DNA of 64,000 nucleotides from Streptomyces sp. G44 (GCF_016905445.1 NZ_JAFEXF010000001.1:62001-126000), one strand, 5' to 3'; numbered from the stretch's first letter, positions 43,114 to 51,634 are shown. Translations and numbers: made by a program. The notes: generated by a model not told the origin, from the sequence alone.

Positions 43114-43557
43114 TCAGTGGCCGAGGTGGCGCAGGCATTCCTCGAATGTGGCGTGCGTCGCGTCCGCCGGCCCGGCGCTCCGGTTGTACCAGGCGGTGTC
43201 GAGGCGCATCTCCTGCTGCTGGTGGCCGGCCCGGCAGCGCAGCCAGATCTGGTCGCGGGTGGAGAGGATGAGCCAGTCCCGGTACGCGCCGCACGCGGCG
43301 CAGGCGACCATCTCGCCGTCGAGGACGAGCGGCTGCGCCCAGGGCATCATGCGGCCGTCGAGCTGGTCGTGGCTGGGCACCCGTAGTTCCGGCGGAAGGA
43401 AGTCGTCCACCACGGCGGCCGGCTCGCTATGATCCGGCTCGGCCGGCGGCCCCCCGACCTCTAGTGGGACCTGGTCCTGCAGCCGCGCCGACAGCTCGAA
43501 GAATCGGCGCTGCGCCTCGCTGGGCTCCTTAACCCGACGGCGTATCCGGTGAAACAC
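43114..43557 (-). CDS. Zinc-ribbon-like protein, 147 aa
   Basis: GTG at 43557 preceded by GGGAGG; the longer frame to 43626 has no binding site. After a charged N-terminus (KEPSEAQRRFFELSARLQDQ) comes CAACGAYRDWLILSTRDQIW with LRCRAGH, four ligands arranged as C-x2-C...C-x3-H, a zinc ribbon. The end (DATHATFEECLRHLGH) is helical. Role unknown; possibly nucleic-acid binding. Confidence 0.65.
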   Translation of the reverse strand: MFHRIRRRVKEPSEAQRRFFELSARLQDQVPLEVGGPPAEPDHSEPAAVVDDFLPPELRVPSHDQLDGRMMPWAQPLVLDGEMVACAACGAYRDWLILSTRDQIWLRCRAGHQQQEMRLDTAWYNRSAGPADATHATFEECLRHLGH

Positions 43558-43657
43558 CCTGACGTCCTCCCTTGCCTCTCCCTGGCACGCGTCATGATCG
43601 TGCCCCCAAGCGAGGGGCGGCTTCAATTCACAAAGTCAACAGCCACGCACGAGGGGG

Positions 43658-44530
43658 TTACACGCCACCTGGCCCCTTGGACTCGGGGGTCGGCAGGCCG
43701 TCGTGGTTCTGGAAGAGACGCCCTGGCTGGGAGAAGGGCGAGTCAGTCGGCCCGATGGCGTAAGCGATGCCGTTCTTGTAGTAGTCGGTCTCGCCAAGCA
43801 CCCAGAAGTACAGGTCGATGAGGGGGTCTCGCGGGACGAGTGCGAGGCCGGAACCGCCAATGCGTCCGTAGGCGTTGCGGCGGGCGAGCGGCTTGAGCAG
43901 CTCAACGAGCTCCAAGCCGTTGGGCAGACCGGCGATGGCGGCGGTAGTCGCGGCAGTCACGAGGTCGGCGAGCTGCAGGTGCGGGACGTGATCGGATGGG
44001 GCGGTCACGATGGGCATCACCACGCGGTCCGGCTTCACGTAGGCGGTGCCGACCGTGGTGAGGTCCAGCGCCTCCGACAGCCACTTCGCGTGGTCCTTGC
44101 TGCCGCCGCCAGGTACGTCGGCGATTACGACGCCACGCTCGTCAGTGGTCTGCAGCTCCCTTTCGATTCGCTCGTATAGGTAGCCCAGGATCGTCGTGGC
44201 CACCTCCTTCTTATCCCAATCTGCTCGGCCGCGGTCCCAGATCACCACGGCCGTACGGACGCCGCACTGCCCCGCAAGCTCCAGCATTCGGCGGCGTGCG
44301 CCCTTCACCACTTCACCGCCGGCTTTCGCCAGCCAGCTACCTTTGGACGGCTTCCACTTGAACTCCTCGCCGTCCGGCATGCCGATCTCGGTCCGGAGCT
44401 GGTTGATCGCGCGGCTGTACACCACCATCTGATCCTCCGGGAACATGACGGCGCCCACCGACACGAGCTCGCCGAGGTGCTCCCGGCGAGGGCGCTCCTG
44501 CCCGCTGTCGTCGATGAAGATCAGCTGCAC
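43658..44530 (-). CDS. DUF3800-family protein, 290 aa
   Basis: GTG at 44530 with GGGAGAG upstream. The N-terminus LIFIDDSGQERP is the hallmark FIDDSG/FxDESG of DUF3800, an RNase H-like fold. GVRTAVVIWDRGRADW and the later acidic pair DHVPHLQLADLVTAATTAAI (conserved QLAD) complete the pattern. Predicted metal-dependent nuclease-like protein found in phages and defence loci; activity not established. Stands just upstream of the relaxase gene on the same strand, separated by 150 bp. Confidence 0.82.
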   Translation of the reverse strand: MQLIFIDDSGQERPRREHLGELVSVGAVMFPEDQMVVYSRAINQLRTEIGMPDGEEFKWKPSKGSWLAKAGGEVVKGARRRMLELAGQCGVRTAVVIWDRGRADWDKKEVATTILGYLYERIERELQTTDERGVVIADVPGGGSKDHAKWLSEALDLTTVGTAYVKPDRVVMPIVTAPSDHVPHLQLADLVTAATTAAIAGLPNGLELVELLKPLARRNAYGRIGGSGLALVPRDPLIDLYFWVLGETDYYKNGIAYAIGPTDSPFSQPGRLFQNHDGLPTPESKGPGGV

Positions 44531-44681
44531 TCGTTCTCTCCCGTCCCCGGCCCAGCCACATCGGCCTGCGTCGCCCTCTTAGCGCGCGCATTCGGCTCAG
44601 GAGCGTACGACGGGCCCTGGCGGATAGGAGCCGCGGGCCCTCGCCGATCTCGACCGCTAGGTGCTCCGTTCTCCGGAGGAT

Positions 44682-46406
44682 TCAGCGTATGTTGCTCACT
44701 GCCTCTTGGCCGCGATGACGGCCAGGTGAGACGGGGCGGGATGCGGCTCGGCGCTTCGCCTTGCCCTGATCGGGGACTCGGGAGGCGTCGGCAGGCAGAT
44801 CGGCCAGCCGCCGCAGCCGCCAGACCAACACGTCACTTACCGAGTCCGCGGTGTCGAGTTCCCGGCGTCCTACGGCCTCCGACAGAAGAGCGACTGGGTC
44901 GTTGCCAGCGGCTTCGGCGTCCGCGATGGTCGCGGCCAGTGCATACCAGCCGGGCTCGGCGAGGATCTGCTCGGCCAGCCCGGGCAGCGCCTCGCGCAGC
45001 ACCACCGTCTGCCGCTGGAGCAGGGGCCGATTCAGACGCCGGCCCCGCTGGTAGAGCACGCCGAGAGGCTGGGCAGCGGCCTGCTGGTAGGCGGAGCGCA
45101 GGTGCTCGGCGGCCTGGCGGGCGGCGGCGGCCTGCTGCGCGTGGCCCTTCCTCGCGTGCCAGTGCACGGCGGCGGTGATCAGGAAGAACAGCATGTCGAT
45201 CGCCATCGCGGTGCTCGCGCCGTCCTCGCCGCGGCCGAGGGCCGGGCCGCCGTGGACGAGGTCACGGGCAGCCTGCCGCAGGGCCCGATCGTGTCCGCGT
45301 ACGGCGCGGACGTGGGAGCGCGAGGCCCGTTCGAAGGCCGTTGCCGCGTCTCTCAGTTCGCGGCGAGTATGGGCGGCGGACGTCTTCGCGAGGGCGTCCA
45401 GGACCTCGCCGGCCGCGGCGATGTGGGCGGCGGCGACCGCGTCGTCGCCCTGCTCGACCACGAGCACAGCTTGCCACGCGACCGAAGCCGTCATGCGGCG
45501 GGCAGCGGCCGGAGTACCCGGCCCCGTACGGACCGCATCCTCCTGTCGAGGAGCGGAGTTGTTCTGGGCGTCGCCGGACCAGCGCTCCCGGATGCGGGGC
45601 AGCGAGAGGTCGGGGGCGAGTCGTGCGCCGGGGTAGAACACCGGCTCGCCGTCCTTGTTCCGGTCGTCGGGAAGGGCGACCTTGTATCCGAGGAGGTCCC
45701 CGGAGGGCGCGACGCGCTTACGGATCAGGAGGCCGTCACCGGCGAGCCGGTCGAAGAACTCCTCCTTGCTGGTCGCGCCGGCCACCGCGCGCCGTACCGT
45801 CTCGCGCAGTTCTTCGCGGGCAGTGCGCTCGCGGCCCTGGCGCTCGGCCTTGTGGCGTTCGGCGCTCGTGGGACGTTGAGCAGCTGTGCCGTCCCCGGGC
45901 GCGACCTCGTGGAGTCCGAGTTCCTTTTCGATGAGCCGGGCTTCGGCCTGGGCGCGGGCGCCGGAGCGGTAGTCGTCGGGGCGATGGCCGTCCTCGGTCA
46001 CGAGGGTGGCGACGATGTGGATGTGGTCGTCCGCGTGCCGTACGGCGGCCCAGCGGCAGCCGGACTGTCCGTCGCCGGGGTCGATGCCGGTGGCGGCGAC
46101 GAGGCGGCGGGCGATGTCGGCCCACTCCTCGTCGGACAGGATCCGGTCGCGCGGGTCGGCGCGGACGGAGGTGTGCCACACGTGCTTGGCCGGTCGGGCG
46201 TGCTCGGCGAGGGCCATCACAGGCTGGTCGAGGAGCTGCTGGAGGTCCTTGAGGGTGGCGTTCGGATCGCGGCCGGGGTCGGGGGACATGCCGTCGAAGG
46301 AGGCCACGAGGTGAGGGTCGGTGTGTTCCTCGTGCTTGCCTGGGCCGTAGAGGTAGGCCAGGAGCCCAATGGTCCGGGAGCCCGAGGAGTTGACGCTGGG
46401 GATCAT
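44682..46406 (-). CDS. Relaxase (mobilisation nuclease), 574 aa
   Basis: ATG at 46406 overlaps the MobC-like gene stop (ATGA). The N-terminal domain has the histidine triad H-A-D-D-H-I-H at about 124-130 in RHADDHIHIVATLV, with WHTSVRADPRDRIL and EEWADIARRLVAATGI ahead of it; Tyr18 or Tyr20 in LLAYLYGPG may be the nicking residue. A long helical C-terminus follows (AERHKAERQGRERTAREELR...). It would nick the origin of transfer and lead the strand into the recipient, with the small proteins encoded upstream as relaxosome partners. Confidence 0.88.
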   Translation of the reverse strand: MIPSVNSSGSRTIGLLAYLYGPGKHEEHTDPHLVASFDGMSPDPGRDPNATLKDLQQLLDQPVMALAEHARPAKHVWHTSVRADPRDRILSDEEWADIARRLVAATGIDPGDGQSGCRWAAVRHADDHIHIVATLVTEDGHRPDDYRSGARAQAEARLIEKELGLHEVAPGDGTAAQRPTSAERHKAERQGRERTAREELRETVRRAVAGATSKEEFFDRLAGDGLLIRKRVAPSGDLLGYKVALPDDRNKDGEPVFYPGARLAPDLSLPRIRERWSGDAQNNSAPRQEDAVRTGPGTPAAARRMTASVAWQAVLVVEQGDDAVAAAHIAAAGEVLDALAKTSAAHTRRELRDAATAFERASRSHVRAVRGHDRALRQAARDLVHGGPALGRGEDGASTAMAIDMLFFLITAAVHWHARKGHAQQAAAARQAAEHLRSAYQQAAAQPLGVLYQRGRRLNRPLLQRQTVVLREALPGLAEQILAEPGWYALAATIADAEAAGNDPVALLSEAVGRRELDTADSVSDVLVWRLRRLADLPADASRVPDQGKAKRRAASRPVSPGRHRGQEAVSNIR

Positions 46407-47029
46407 GAGCCGCGGCGCTCGATCAGCCGTGCGGCGGCTTCGTGCGCGGTGTCGGCGGCACGCCGTACAGCGGCGACGGCCGCCTCGAGCTGGGGAGCGT
46501 CCGCGCCGGAGTTGAGCGCCTTGACTGCCTGGTTGAGGTTGCTGCCGGCCCAGCCGAGCCGCCGCCGGCTCTCGAATAGGGCTGTGATCACTTCGCGCTC
46601 GTCGGCGATCTCGGCGCTGGTGCGGTCGAGGTCGCGGGCGGCGGCGAGCGCGGAACGGGCGAGGAACCCGGCGACGGACAGGCTGCACCGGGCGGCGGCG
46701 GACTTGATCAGAGCGAACTCTTCTTCATTGAAACGTGTGTTGGGCTGGTGCAGGCGCTTCTTCTCGGGCGGCTGGCGTGGACGCTGGCGGGCGCGAGCGG
46801 CGCGCGCTCGGTGGACGCGGCGATCGGTCTGCTTCTCCTCCTGCCCCGGCTTCGACCCGCCCTCGGTCGAAGCCTCAAGGACCTGCGCCCCCCGGTGCAG
46901 GTCCTCTCCCGCCCCCTCGGGGGCGGGTTTGGCGGAAGCTACGCTTCCGCCCCAACTTGCTCGCCCCGAGACCGAGTTCCGGTCAAGAGCAGGTTCCGGG
47001 GCGTTGCCGTTCTGGATCGGGTTCGTCAT
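46403..47029 (-). CDS. MobC-like relaxosome accessory protein, 208 aa
   Basis: ATG at 47029 overlaps the previous stop (TGATG). Disordered N-terminal 90 residues, then a basic stretch (RRVHRARAARARQRPRQPPE) and the MobC/ribbon-helix-helix-like region TRFNEEEFALIKSAAARCSL and SVAGFLARSALAAARDLD, ending in GSNLNQAVKALNSG, the conserved N-L-N-Q motif of plasmid mobilisation proteins. It would bind near the nick site and assist the relaxase encoded directly downstream. Confidence 0.85.
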   Translation of the reverse strand: MTNPIQNGNAPEPALDRNSVSGRASWGGSVASAKPAPEGAGEDLHRGAQVLEASTEGGSKPGQEEKQTDRRVHRARAARARQRPRQPPEKKRLHQPNTRFNEEEFALIKSAAARCSLSVAGFLARSALAAARDLDRTSAEIADEREVITALFESRRRLGWAGSNLNQAVKALNSGADAPQLEAAVAAVRRAADTAHEAAARLIERRGS

Positions 47030-47262
47030 CAGGATTGGGACCTCGTGGAGCGGATGCCGTGCTGGATGGTGGCGGCCAGCTCGACGACGTCGGCCGGCCC
47101 GTTGAGGACGTGGACGGGTTCGTCGGGCTGGAACTGGACGAGCCACTGGCCGGTCGGGCCGAGGACCGCGGCGTGCAGGAGGCGCCGGCGGACCAGGACG
47201 TCCGGCCAGGCGCCGGCCTCGGCGATCGTGGGCTCGGACGAGCGAGGGGGACGCGGTATCAC
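47029..47262 (-). CDS. Small unknown protein of the mobilisation operon, 77 aa
   Basis: GTG at 47262 with GGAG seven bases upstream. Text SEPTIAEAGAWPDVLVRRRL, AAVLGPTGQWLVQFQPDEPV and NGPADVVELAATIQHGIRS forms a compact alpha/beta domain. Overlap with the MobC-like gene places it in the relaxosome operon. Function unknown. Confidence 0.7.
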   Translation of the reverse strand: MIPRPPRSSEPTIAEAGAWPDVLVRRRLLHAAVLGPTGQWLVQFQPDEPVHVLNGPADVVELAATIQHGIRSTRSQS

Positions 47263-47349
47263 GGCCTGTCTCCTGGAGCGGGGCGGTGGCCCGGCGAGGG
47301 AGCCGGACCACCTGTTTGCGGGTAGGGCGTTGAGCTGGGTTCTGCCGGT

Positions 47350-47541
47350 TCAGCCGCACTCGGGGCAGCGCGCGACGTGGCTGTTGAGCGCCCGGGCCAT
47401 CCGCTGCTTCGTCGATGCAGCCTGCTTAGCGCTGGACTTTGCCGCCGGCCTGCCCTCGTGCCGTTCGGAGTGGGCGATCATGTAGCCGATCTCCCGCTGG
47501 TACTCCGCACGGACGGTGTTGAACTGGTGGCAGGTCTTCAT
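47350..47541 (-). CDS. Small Cys-containing protein, 63 aa
   Basis: ATG at 47541 has GGAG nine bases upstream and overlaps the stop of the preceding gene. Basic and helical (FNTVRAEYQREIGYMIAHSE, SAKQAASTKQRMARALNSHV), with an N-terminal Cys and a C-terminal CPEC that could bind zinc or iron. Probably a small DNA- or protein-binding partner in the mobilisation operon. Confidence 0.68.
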   Translation of the reverse strand: MKTCHQFNTVRAEYQREIGYMIAHSERHEGRPAAKSSAKQAASTKQRMARALNSHVARCPECG

Positions 47542-49082
47542 CGGGCGGTGCTCCTTGTCTTCGTGGTGTCGTCGCTCCGCAGCTGCTGGAGGACGAGGCT
47601 CAGCCGGTCGTTCCGGCCGCCCCGGAGGCCCTCGCGCCGCAGGATCTCCCGCAGCTGAACCCGGGTGACGGACTCGTTGCCGTCCCGTGCGAGCAGCTCG
47701 GGGACGTGAGGGCGGACCTGCTGGACGAGCTGGTCCACCGACTGCTCCGGCTCGCGCGGCGGACGCTGCGTTTGTGGGCCTCCAGACCGGCCACTTCGCT
47801 TCCCATTGCCCTTGGCCTTCGTAGTCGGCTTCCGGCGGAGGGGAACCTTGTGTCCCCGGTCCCCAGCGGGCTCGGTCCCCGACGTGGTGCCCTCCGGTCC
47901 CCGGTCCCCGGTGGGCTCGGTCCCCGACGTGGTGCCCTCCGGTCCCCGGTCCCCAGCGGGCTCGGTCCCCGACGTGGTGCCCTCCGGTCCCCGGTCCCCA
48001 GCGGGCTCGGTCCCCGTGTCGGCGCCCCCCGGTCCCCGGTCCCCAGCGGACTCGGTCCCCGCGTCCCCGCCCGCGGTCCCCGCGTCCTGTTCCCTGGTCC
48101 CGGGGACCAGTCCCCCCTCCTCACGCGGTCCCCGGTCCCCGATCAGTTCGGCGGGACGGCGGGGACCGGCTGAGGGGACCGCCGCGTTGGGCGCCTGCGG
48201 CGAGGGGACCGTGGCAGCCGTGACACTGCCATGTGGCGGGGACCAGGGAGAGGGAAGCGGGACCGTGGCGAGCGCGAGGGCATGCCGACGGGCGGCGAGC
48301 TGGTCGAGCAGCTGCGCGCGCTGGAGGGGGTCGGTGCCGACCGATGCCCTGCCGAGGGCCTTCGACAGCCGCCGGGTGAGGCGTCGGCCGCGCCAGCTCT
48401 GCTGCTGCTCGGGCGTGCGCTCCGCGAGGCGGGCGGCGAGGGCGACAGCGCGGTTGGTGGCCCGGTCACGGGTGATCTGCGCGGCGTCGCGGTCTCGGAC
48501 TGCGATGCCGAGGCGGGACAGCAGGCGTTCGCGCACCTCCCGCCCCAGGGTGGCAATCAACCCTCGCGACGCGGCGCCCGGGGTACGCAGGCGCAGTTCG
48601 ATGCCCATGGCGAGGTGCCACAGCATCGCCGCCATGATCGGGCCGACGAAGGCGCGGACGGTGCCGCCGACAGGGCCGCTCTCGGCGAAGGCGGGGATCA
48701 CCTGCACTCCGGTGATCACCCAGACCAGCGTGCCGGGCAGGCCGGGTGCTCCCTGAGTGGCCAGGTTCTGCCGGGCCATCAGCGCGGTTGCGAAGAGAGC
48801 GAGTTCGGCTGCGGCGAACATGGCGACGCGTTCGGCGGTGCCGGCCATGTCGAGGTAGTCGGCGGCGAAGCGCCAGCTCGTGTCCGCGCTGTAGGCGGTG
48901 CAGCCGAGCGCGGCGAGCGCGGCGACCTTGACCGCCGGGCTGCCGAGCCGTTTCTGCGGGCGGGTGTCCCGGCGCCGGATCGCCCAAGCAGTCAGCACCA
49001 GGACGAGGGCGGCGGGCACGCCGATCGCGAGGATGAGAGGCAGGTCCGTAGCGGCACCGAGGGACAGGACGGGGTGGGTCAT
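47538..49082 (-). CDS. Membrane protein (DUF2637/SpdB-like) with repeat-rich tail, 514 aa
   Basis: ATG at 49082, just before the WhiB stop. Four to five hydrophobic segments (LILAIGVPAALVLVLTAWAI, KVAALAALGCTAYSADTSW, RVAMFAAAELALFATALMA, LPGTLVWVITGVQVIPAFAE, FVGPIMAAMLWHLAMGIEL) match the DUF2637 layout seen in plasmid spread proteins. Then a helical cytoplasmic part, a 15-residue tandem repeat (GTEPAGDRGPEGTTS) about five times, and a terminal helical domain (VDQLVQQVRPHVPELLARDG) that looks like a small DNA-binding fold. May act in plasmid spreading between compartments (inference). Confidence 0.75.
   Translation of the reverse strand: MTHPVLSLGAATDLPLILAIGVPAALVLVLTAWAIRRRDTRPQKRLGSPAVKVAALAALGCTAYSADTSWRFAADYLDMAGTAERVAMFAAAELALFATALMARQNLATQGAPGLPGTLVWVITGVQVIPAFAESGPVGGTVRAFVGPIMAAMLWHLAMGIELRLRTPGAASRGLIATLGREVRERLLSRLGIAVRDRDAAQITRDRATNRAVALAARLAERTPEQQQSWRGRRLTRRLSKALGRASVGTDPLQRAQLLDQLAARRHALALATVPLPSPWSPPHGSVTAATVPSPQAPNAAVPSAGPRRPAELIGDRGPREEGGLVPGTREQDAGTAGGDAGTESAGDRGPGGADTGTEPAGDRGPEGTTSGTEPAGDRGPEGTTSGTEPTGDRGPEGTTSGTEPAGDRGHKVPLRRKPTTKAKGNGKRSGRSGGPQTQRPPREPEQSVDQLVQQVRPHVPELLARDGNESVTRVQLREILRREGLRGGRNDRLSLVLQQLRSDDTTKTRSTAR
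47851..48062. repeat. 45-bp tandem repeat inside the membrane-protein gene
   Basis: Unit begins GGTCCCCGGTCCCCAGCGGG and is repeated about 4.7 times in register (copies start at 47851, 47896, 47941, 47986, 48031). Copies 1-3 differ by a few bases, and copies 4 and 5 diverge at their ends. Being a multiple of three, copy-number change keeps the reading frame and varies the length of the protein's linker. Confidence 0.9.
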
Positions 49083-49721
49083 GCTGCCTTTCCGAGAGGG
49101 GCGTGCGCCGAGGTCGAGGCCACCGGACGGGTCACCGGCTGCCGTGTACCGGGCCGGGCGGGCGCAGGGCCGCCTGCGGTCGGGGCAGTCTTCTTCCGCT
49201 TCTTCTTTGGCCGGGGCACGCCGTAGGTGCGGTCGCGGTCGAGCACCTTGTTGGCGGCCTGCCGGAGCAGGTCCCGGGCGTGCTTGTGGCTGATCTGCAG
49301 CGCGGCGGCGAGCCGGGCGGGTCGCCAGCCGCGGACGTAGGCGTGGTCGACGACGACCTGGCGCTCGGCCTCGGTCAGGTGCACGTCGCGCCCGTTGAAG
49401 AAGGCGATCACGCGGCTGTAGTCGAGGCGCTGGGGCAGCCCGTCGTGCCAGGGGCGCCGCTCGGCGTTCGGTGAGCCCGCCCCAGATGCCCTCCTTGAGG
49501 ACGTTCTCCAGGGCGTAGTTGAGGCAGTCGCGGCGTACCGGGCACCAGCCGCACAGCTCCTTCGCCTCGGCGATGGCCTCGTGGTCCCGGGGGAGGGGGA
49601 AGAACACGGCATCGGCGTCCTCGGGGTCCATGCCGTGGCACACACCGCGGCTTTGCCAGCTGGTGTCGCCGATGCCGCGCAGGCCGGTGGGTGGCGCGTC
49701 GTGGGTGGTGATGTGGCGCAA
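49079..49721 (-). pseudogene. WhiB-family regulator with DNA-binding tail, frame break
   Basis: TTG at 49721 has GGAG six bases upstream. The frame gives four Cys of a WhiB iron-sulphur cluster (GVCHGMDP, then LCGWCPVRRDC) and the GIWGGLTE turn. After this the sense passes to another frame near 49461-49470 (AERRPWHDGLPQ..., RVIAFFNGRDVHLTEAERQV, AALQISHKHARDLLRQAANK), a helix-turn-helix-like tail ending in a Lys-rich segment. Removing one base restores about 213 aa. WhiB proteins bind DNA with sigma factors; this one probably controls transfer/replication genes. The downstream membrane protein overlaps its stop. Confidence 0.8.
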
Positions 49722-49882
49722 GGGGGTCTCCGATGTGCTGCCGCGTTGGCCGGGCGGGGCCGGCGCTGGGACGGACGCGGCGTCGGGTGCTGGCTGCGGC
49801 GCAGGGAGGTGCGCCGCAGCCGAGGCGGGACGATGGTGTGGTGGCGGTGCACCGGATGGGATGCACCGGCCTTGCGCGCCGG

Positions 49883-50599
49883 TCAGGCCATCGCGGGCTG
49901 GCGGACCTGTTCGGTCTGCTGCGGCTGCTGCGCGGCGGCGAGGTCGAGGCGGCCGGGGTGCGGGGTGGCGCGCGGGGCAGTTCCGCGGGCTCCGCCGTCG
50001 GGACCGACCCTTCGGCGGCGGCACGGCTCACCGGGCTGGGCCAGGCACCACTCGCAGCGGACGCTCAGGGCGTCCGGCTGCCCCTGGGCGACGGCGGCCT
50101 CGCGCGCGGCTCGGGCGGGCCGGTAGGGCGCCAAGGCAGCTCGGGCAGCGGGCGGTATGCAGGAGCCGATCTCCCGCAGCCGGGCCTCCAGCTTCGGGTC
50201 GACCCCGTTGCGACCGCTGGTGATCACCCTGGCCTGCGCGGGCTGCGCGATGCCGGCGGCGACGGCGCGGCGGGCGCCGACCAGCTCGGCGGTCCAAGCG
50301 GCCTGGTCGTCCGGGTCGACGGACGGCGTGGGGTCGGAGTGCCTCGCCAGGCGGTCGCGCCGGTAGCTCTCCCAGGGACGGGCCACGTCCGCGGGCAGGA
50401 TCTGGTACGGCGAGGTGCGGATGTGCTGGCGGGCGGCGACGCGGGCGTCCCAGCCGTGCGGGGTAGCCATCGGCACGTCGCCCAGCAGCTCGTGCCACTG
50501 GGCGAGCTGGTCGCGGGCCTCGCCCTGGTCGGTGCGGATGGTGCGGGGGTCGAGTCGGCCGATGTAGGCCAGCAGGGCTGCGATTTCGCGACGGTCCAC
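49883..50599 (-). CDS. Zinc-finger protein of the replication block, 238 aa
   Basis: GTG at 50599 with GGAGG seven bases upstream. N-terminal helical region DRREIAALLAYIGRLDPRTI and ARDQLAQWHELLGDV, middle VARPWESYRRDRLARHSDPT, and near the C-terminus CEWCLAQPGEPCRRRRVGP followed by H, the CxxC-x6-C...H pattern of small zinc fingers in actinomycete plasmid and phage proteins. Follows the winged-helix gene by two bases. Likely nucleic-acid binding in replication or its control. Confidence 0.7.
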   Translation of the reverse strand: MDRREIAALLAYIGRLDPRTIRTDQGEARDQLAQWHELLGDVPMATPHGWDARVAARQHIRTSPYQILPADVARPWESYRRDRLARHSDPTPSVDPDDQAAWTAELVGARRAVAAGIAQPAQARVITSGRNGVDPKLEARLREIGSCIPPAARAALAPYRPARAAREAAVAQGQPDALSVRCEWCLAQPGEPCRRRRVGPDGGARGTAPRATPHPGRLDLAAAQQPQQTEQVRQPAMA

Positions 50600-50601
50600 G
50601 G

Positions 50602-51492
50602 TCAGCCCTCCGTTCCGGTCGGCTCGTCGAGGGCGGCGAGAAGGGCGGCCGTGTGGGCCTCGGCCCGCGTCATGCCGCCCGGCGCTGCGGAAGCTCCGCC
50701 GGGCACGGCGTAGAGGTTCGGGCGGCTGGGGGCGTGCTCTCGGGCGATCCAGGAGCGCCAGTCGGCAGCCCAGGCAGCAGCTGGCCGCGGCTTGAAGTCG
50801 GCCCGGTGGGCCCGCCACTTCGCGTCGGCCGCTTGCACGCCCTGTTCGCCGAGGCGGTCGAGGTGTCCCTGCTGTCGGGCCCAGGTGTGGGTGGCTGGGT
50901 CGACCTGCCACTCGGCAGCGGGGAGGACGGCAGCACCACTGCTGTACCTCCGGTTCAAATCCGGTTCACTACGGTTCTGTATGCCGGTTTCCGGTACATC
51001 GCTGTGCCGGTTTCCGGTACGCCGAGGTGCCGGTTTCCGTCGGGACCTGCCGGTTTCCGCTACTGCCGGTTTCCGGACCCTGGCGGGGGATTCCGGCACC
51101 TCACGCGGGCGGATGCCGTACCGCCGCAGGACCGAGATCCGCAGTGTCAGGCCCTCCTCCGGATCGTCCGTGGGCGCCTGGTCGCCGTCCTCCTCCTGCT
51201 CTCTCTTGGCTCGGGCCACGGCCTTCGCGGCGAGGGGCAGGCGGTAGACCGTGCTGCGCTGCGGGCCGGTGAGGTCGTCGAGCTGTTCCAGCTCGTCGGC
51301 GTCGACCAGCCGGTCGATGGCTTCGCGCACCGTGGAGACGGAGGCGCGCGTGCGCTTGGCCAGGCTGGACAGCGAGGCCCAGGAGACGCACTGCTCGTCG
51401 GCCACCCGGTCGGCGATCGACAGCAGGACCAGGCGCGCGGTTCCGCGGCTGGCGCTGTGCTCCCACACCCACTCGCGGGCGTCGCTGCTCAT
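50602..51492 (-). CDS. Winged-helix protein, possible replication initiator, 296 aa
   Basis: ATG at 51492 with GGGAG six bases upstream. N-terminal winged helix: ARLVLLSIADRVADEQCVSW, ASLSSLAKRTRASVSTVREA, IDRLVDADELEQLDD, PQRSTVYRLPL, typical of phage/plasmid replication proteins. The middle is low-complexity and holds five iteron-like repeats in its DNA (50982-51075). The C-terminus WARQQGHLDRLGEQGVQAAD and WAADWRSWIAREHA resembles DnaD/DnaT-like primosome parts. A role in element replication is inferred. Confidence 0.7.
   Translation of the reverse strand: MSSDAREWVWEHSASRGTARLVLLSIADRVADEQCVSWASLSSLAKRTRASVSTVREAIDRLVDADELEQLDDLTGPQRSTVYRLPLAAKAVARAKREQEEDGDQAPTDDPEEGLTLRISVLRRYGIRPREVPESPARVRKPAVAETGRSRRKPAPRRTGNRHSDVPETGIQNRSEPDLNRRYSSGAAVLPAAEWQVDPATHTWARQQGHLDRLGEQGVQAADAKWRAHRADFKPRPAAAWAADWRSWIAREHAPSRPNLYAVPGGASAAPGGMTRAEAHTAALLAALDEPTGTEG
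50982..51075. repeat. Five iteron-like repeats TGCCGGTTTCCG
   Basis: The 12-mer TGCCGGTTTCCG occurs exactly five times, starting at 50982, 51005, 51028, 51048 and 51064 (spacing 23, 23, 20 and 16 bp), inside the winged-helix gene. In the protein they fall in different frames (RKPA, ETG, RTG), so DNA rather than protein sequence is conserved. A degenerate relative (TGCCGGTTTTCC) lies at 52364. They may be the initiator's binding sites. Confidence 0.8.
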
Positions 51493-51634
51493 CGGCCGCT
51501 CCCGTGCACGAGGCGGGGCTGCTGGCTTACCGAAGCCGGGGCGGTGTGCTCCGGCCCGGGGCAGGAAGGCGCCGGTCCGGAGGTGGCTGCCGCGCAGGCC
51601 AGGCGGAAGGGCCTTTTGCGCAGGGCAGGAGGCA
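51489..51634 (-). CDS. Possible coupled 47-48 aa peptide
   Basis: ATG at 51634 has AAAGGGG eight bases upstream, and the stop TGA at 51491-51489 overlaps the ATG of the winged-helix gene (ATGA). Text starts MPPALRKRPFRLACAAATSG and is Pro/Ser-rich with two Cys. The two-sided fit (binding site plus overlap) supports translation, perhaps as a leader coupling the replication operon. Confidence 0.5.

Noticed and set aside
47851..48062. CRISPR-like array
   Set aside because: Units are contiguous tandem copies with no variable spacers and encode a protein linker.
47538..50024. A natural fusion of WhiB with the multi-span membrane protein
   Set aside because: The single open frame arises because WhiB's frame break runs into the membrane protein's frame. 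The real WhiB tail is in another frame, and the membrane protein has its own ATG at 49082.
50982..51075. CRISPR-like array
   Set aside because: Repeats are only 12 bp with 4-11 bp between them, which fits iterons and not CRISPR.
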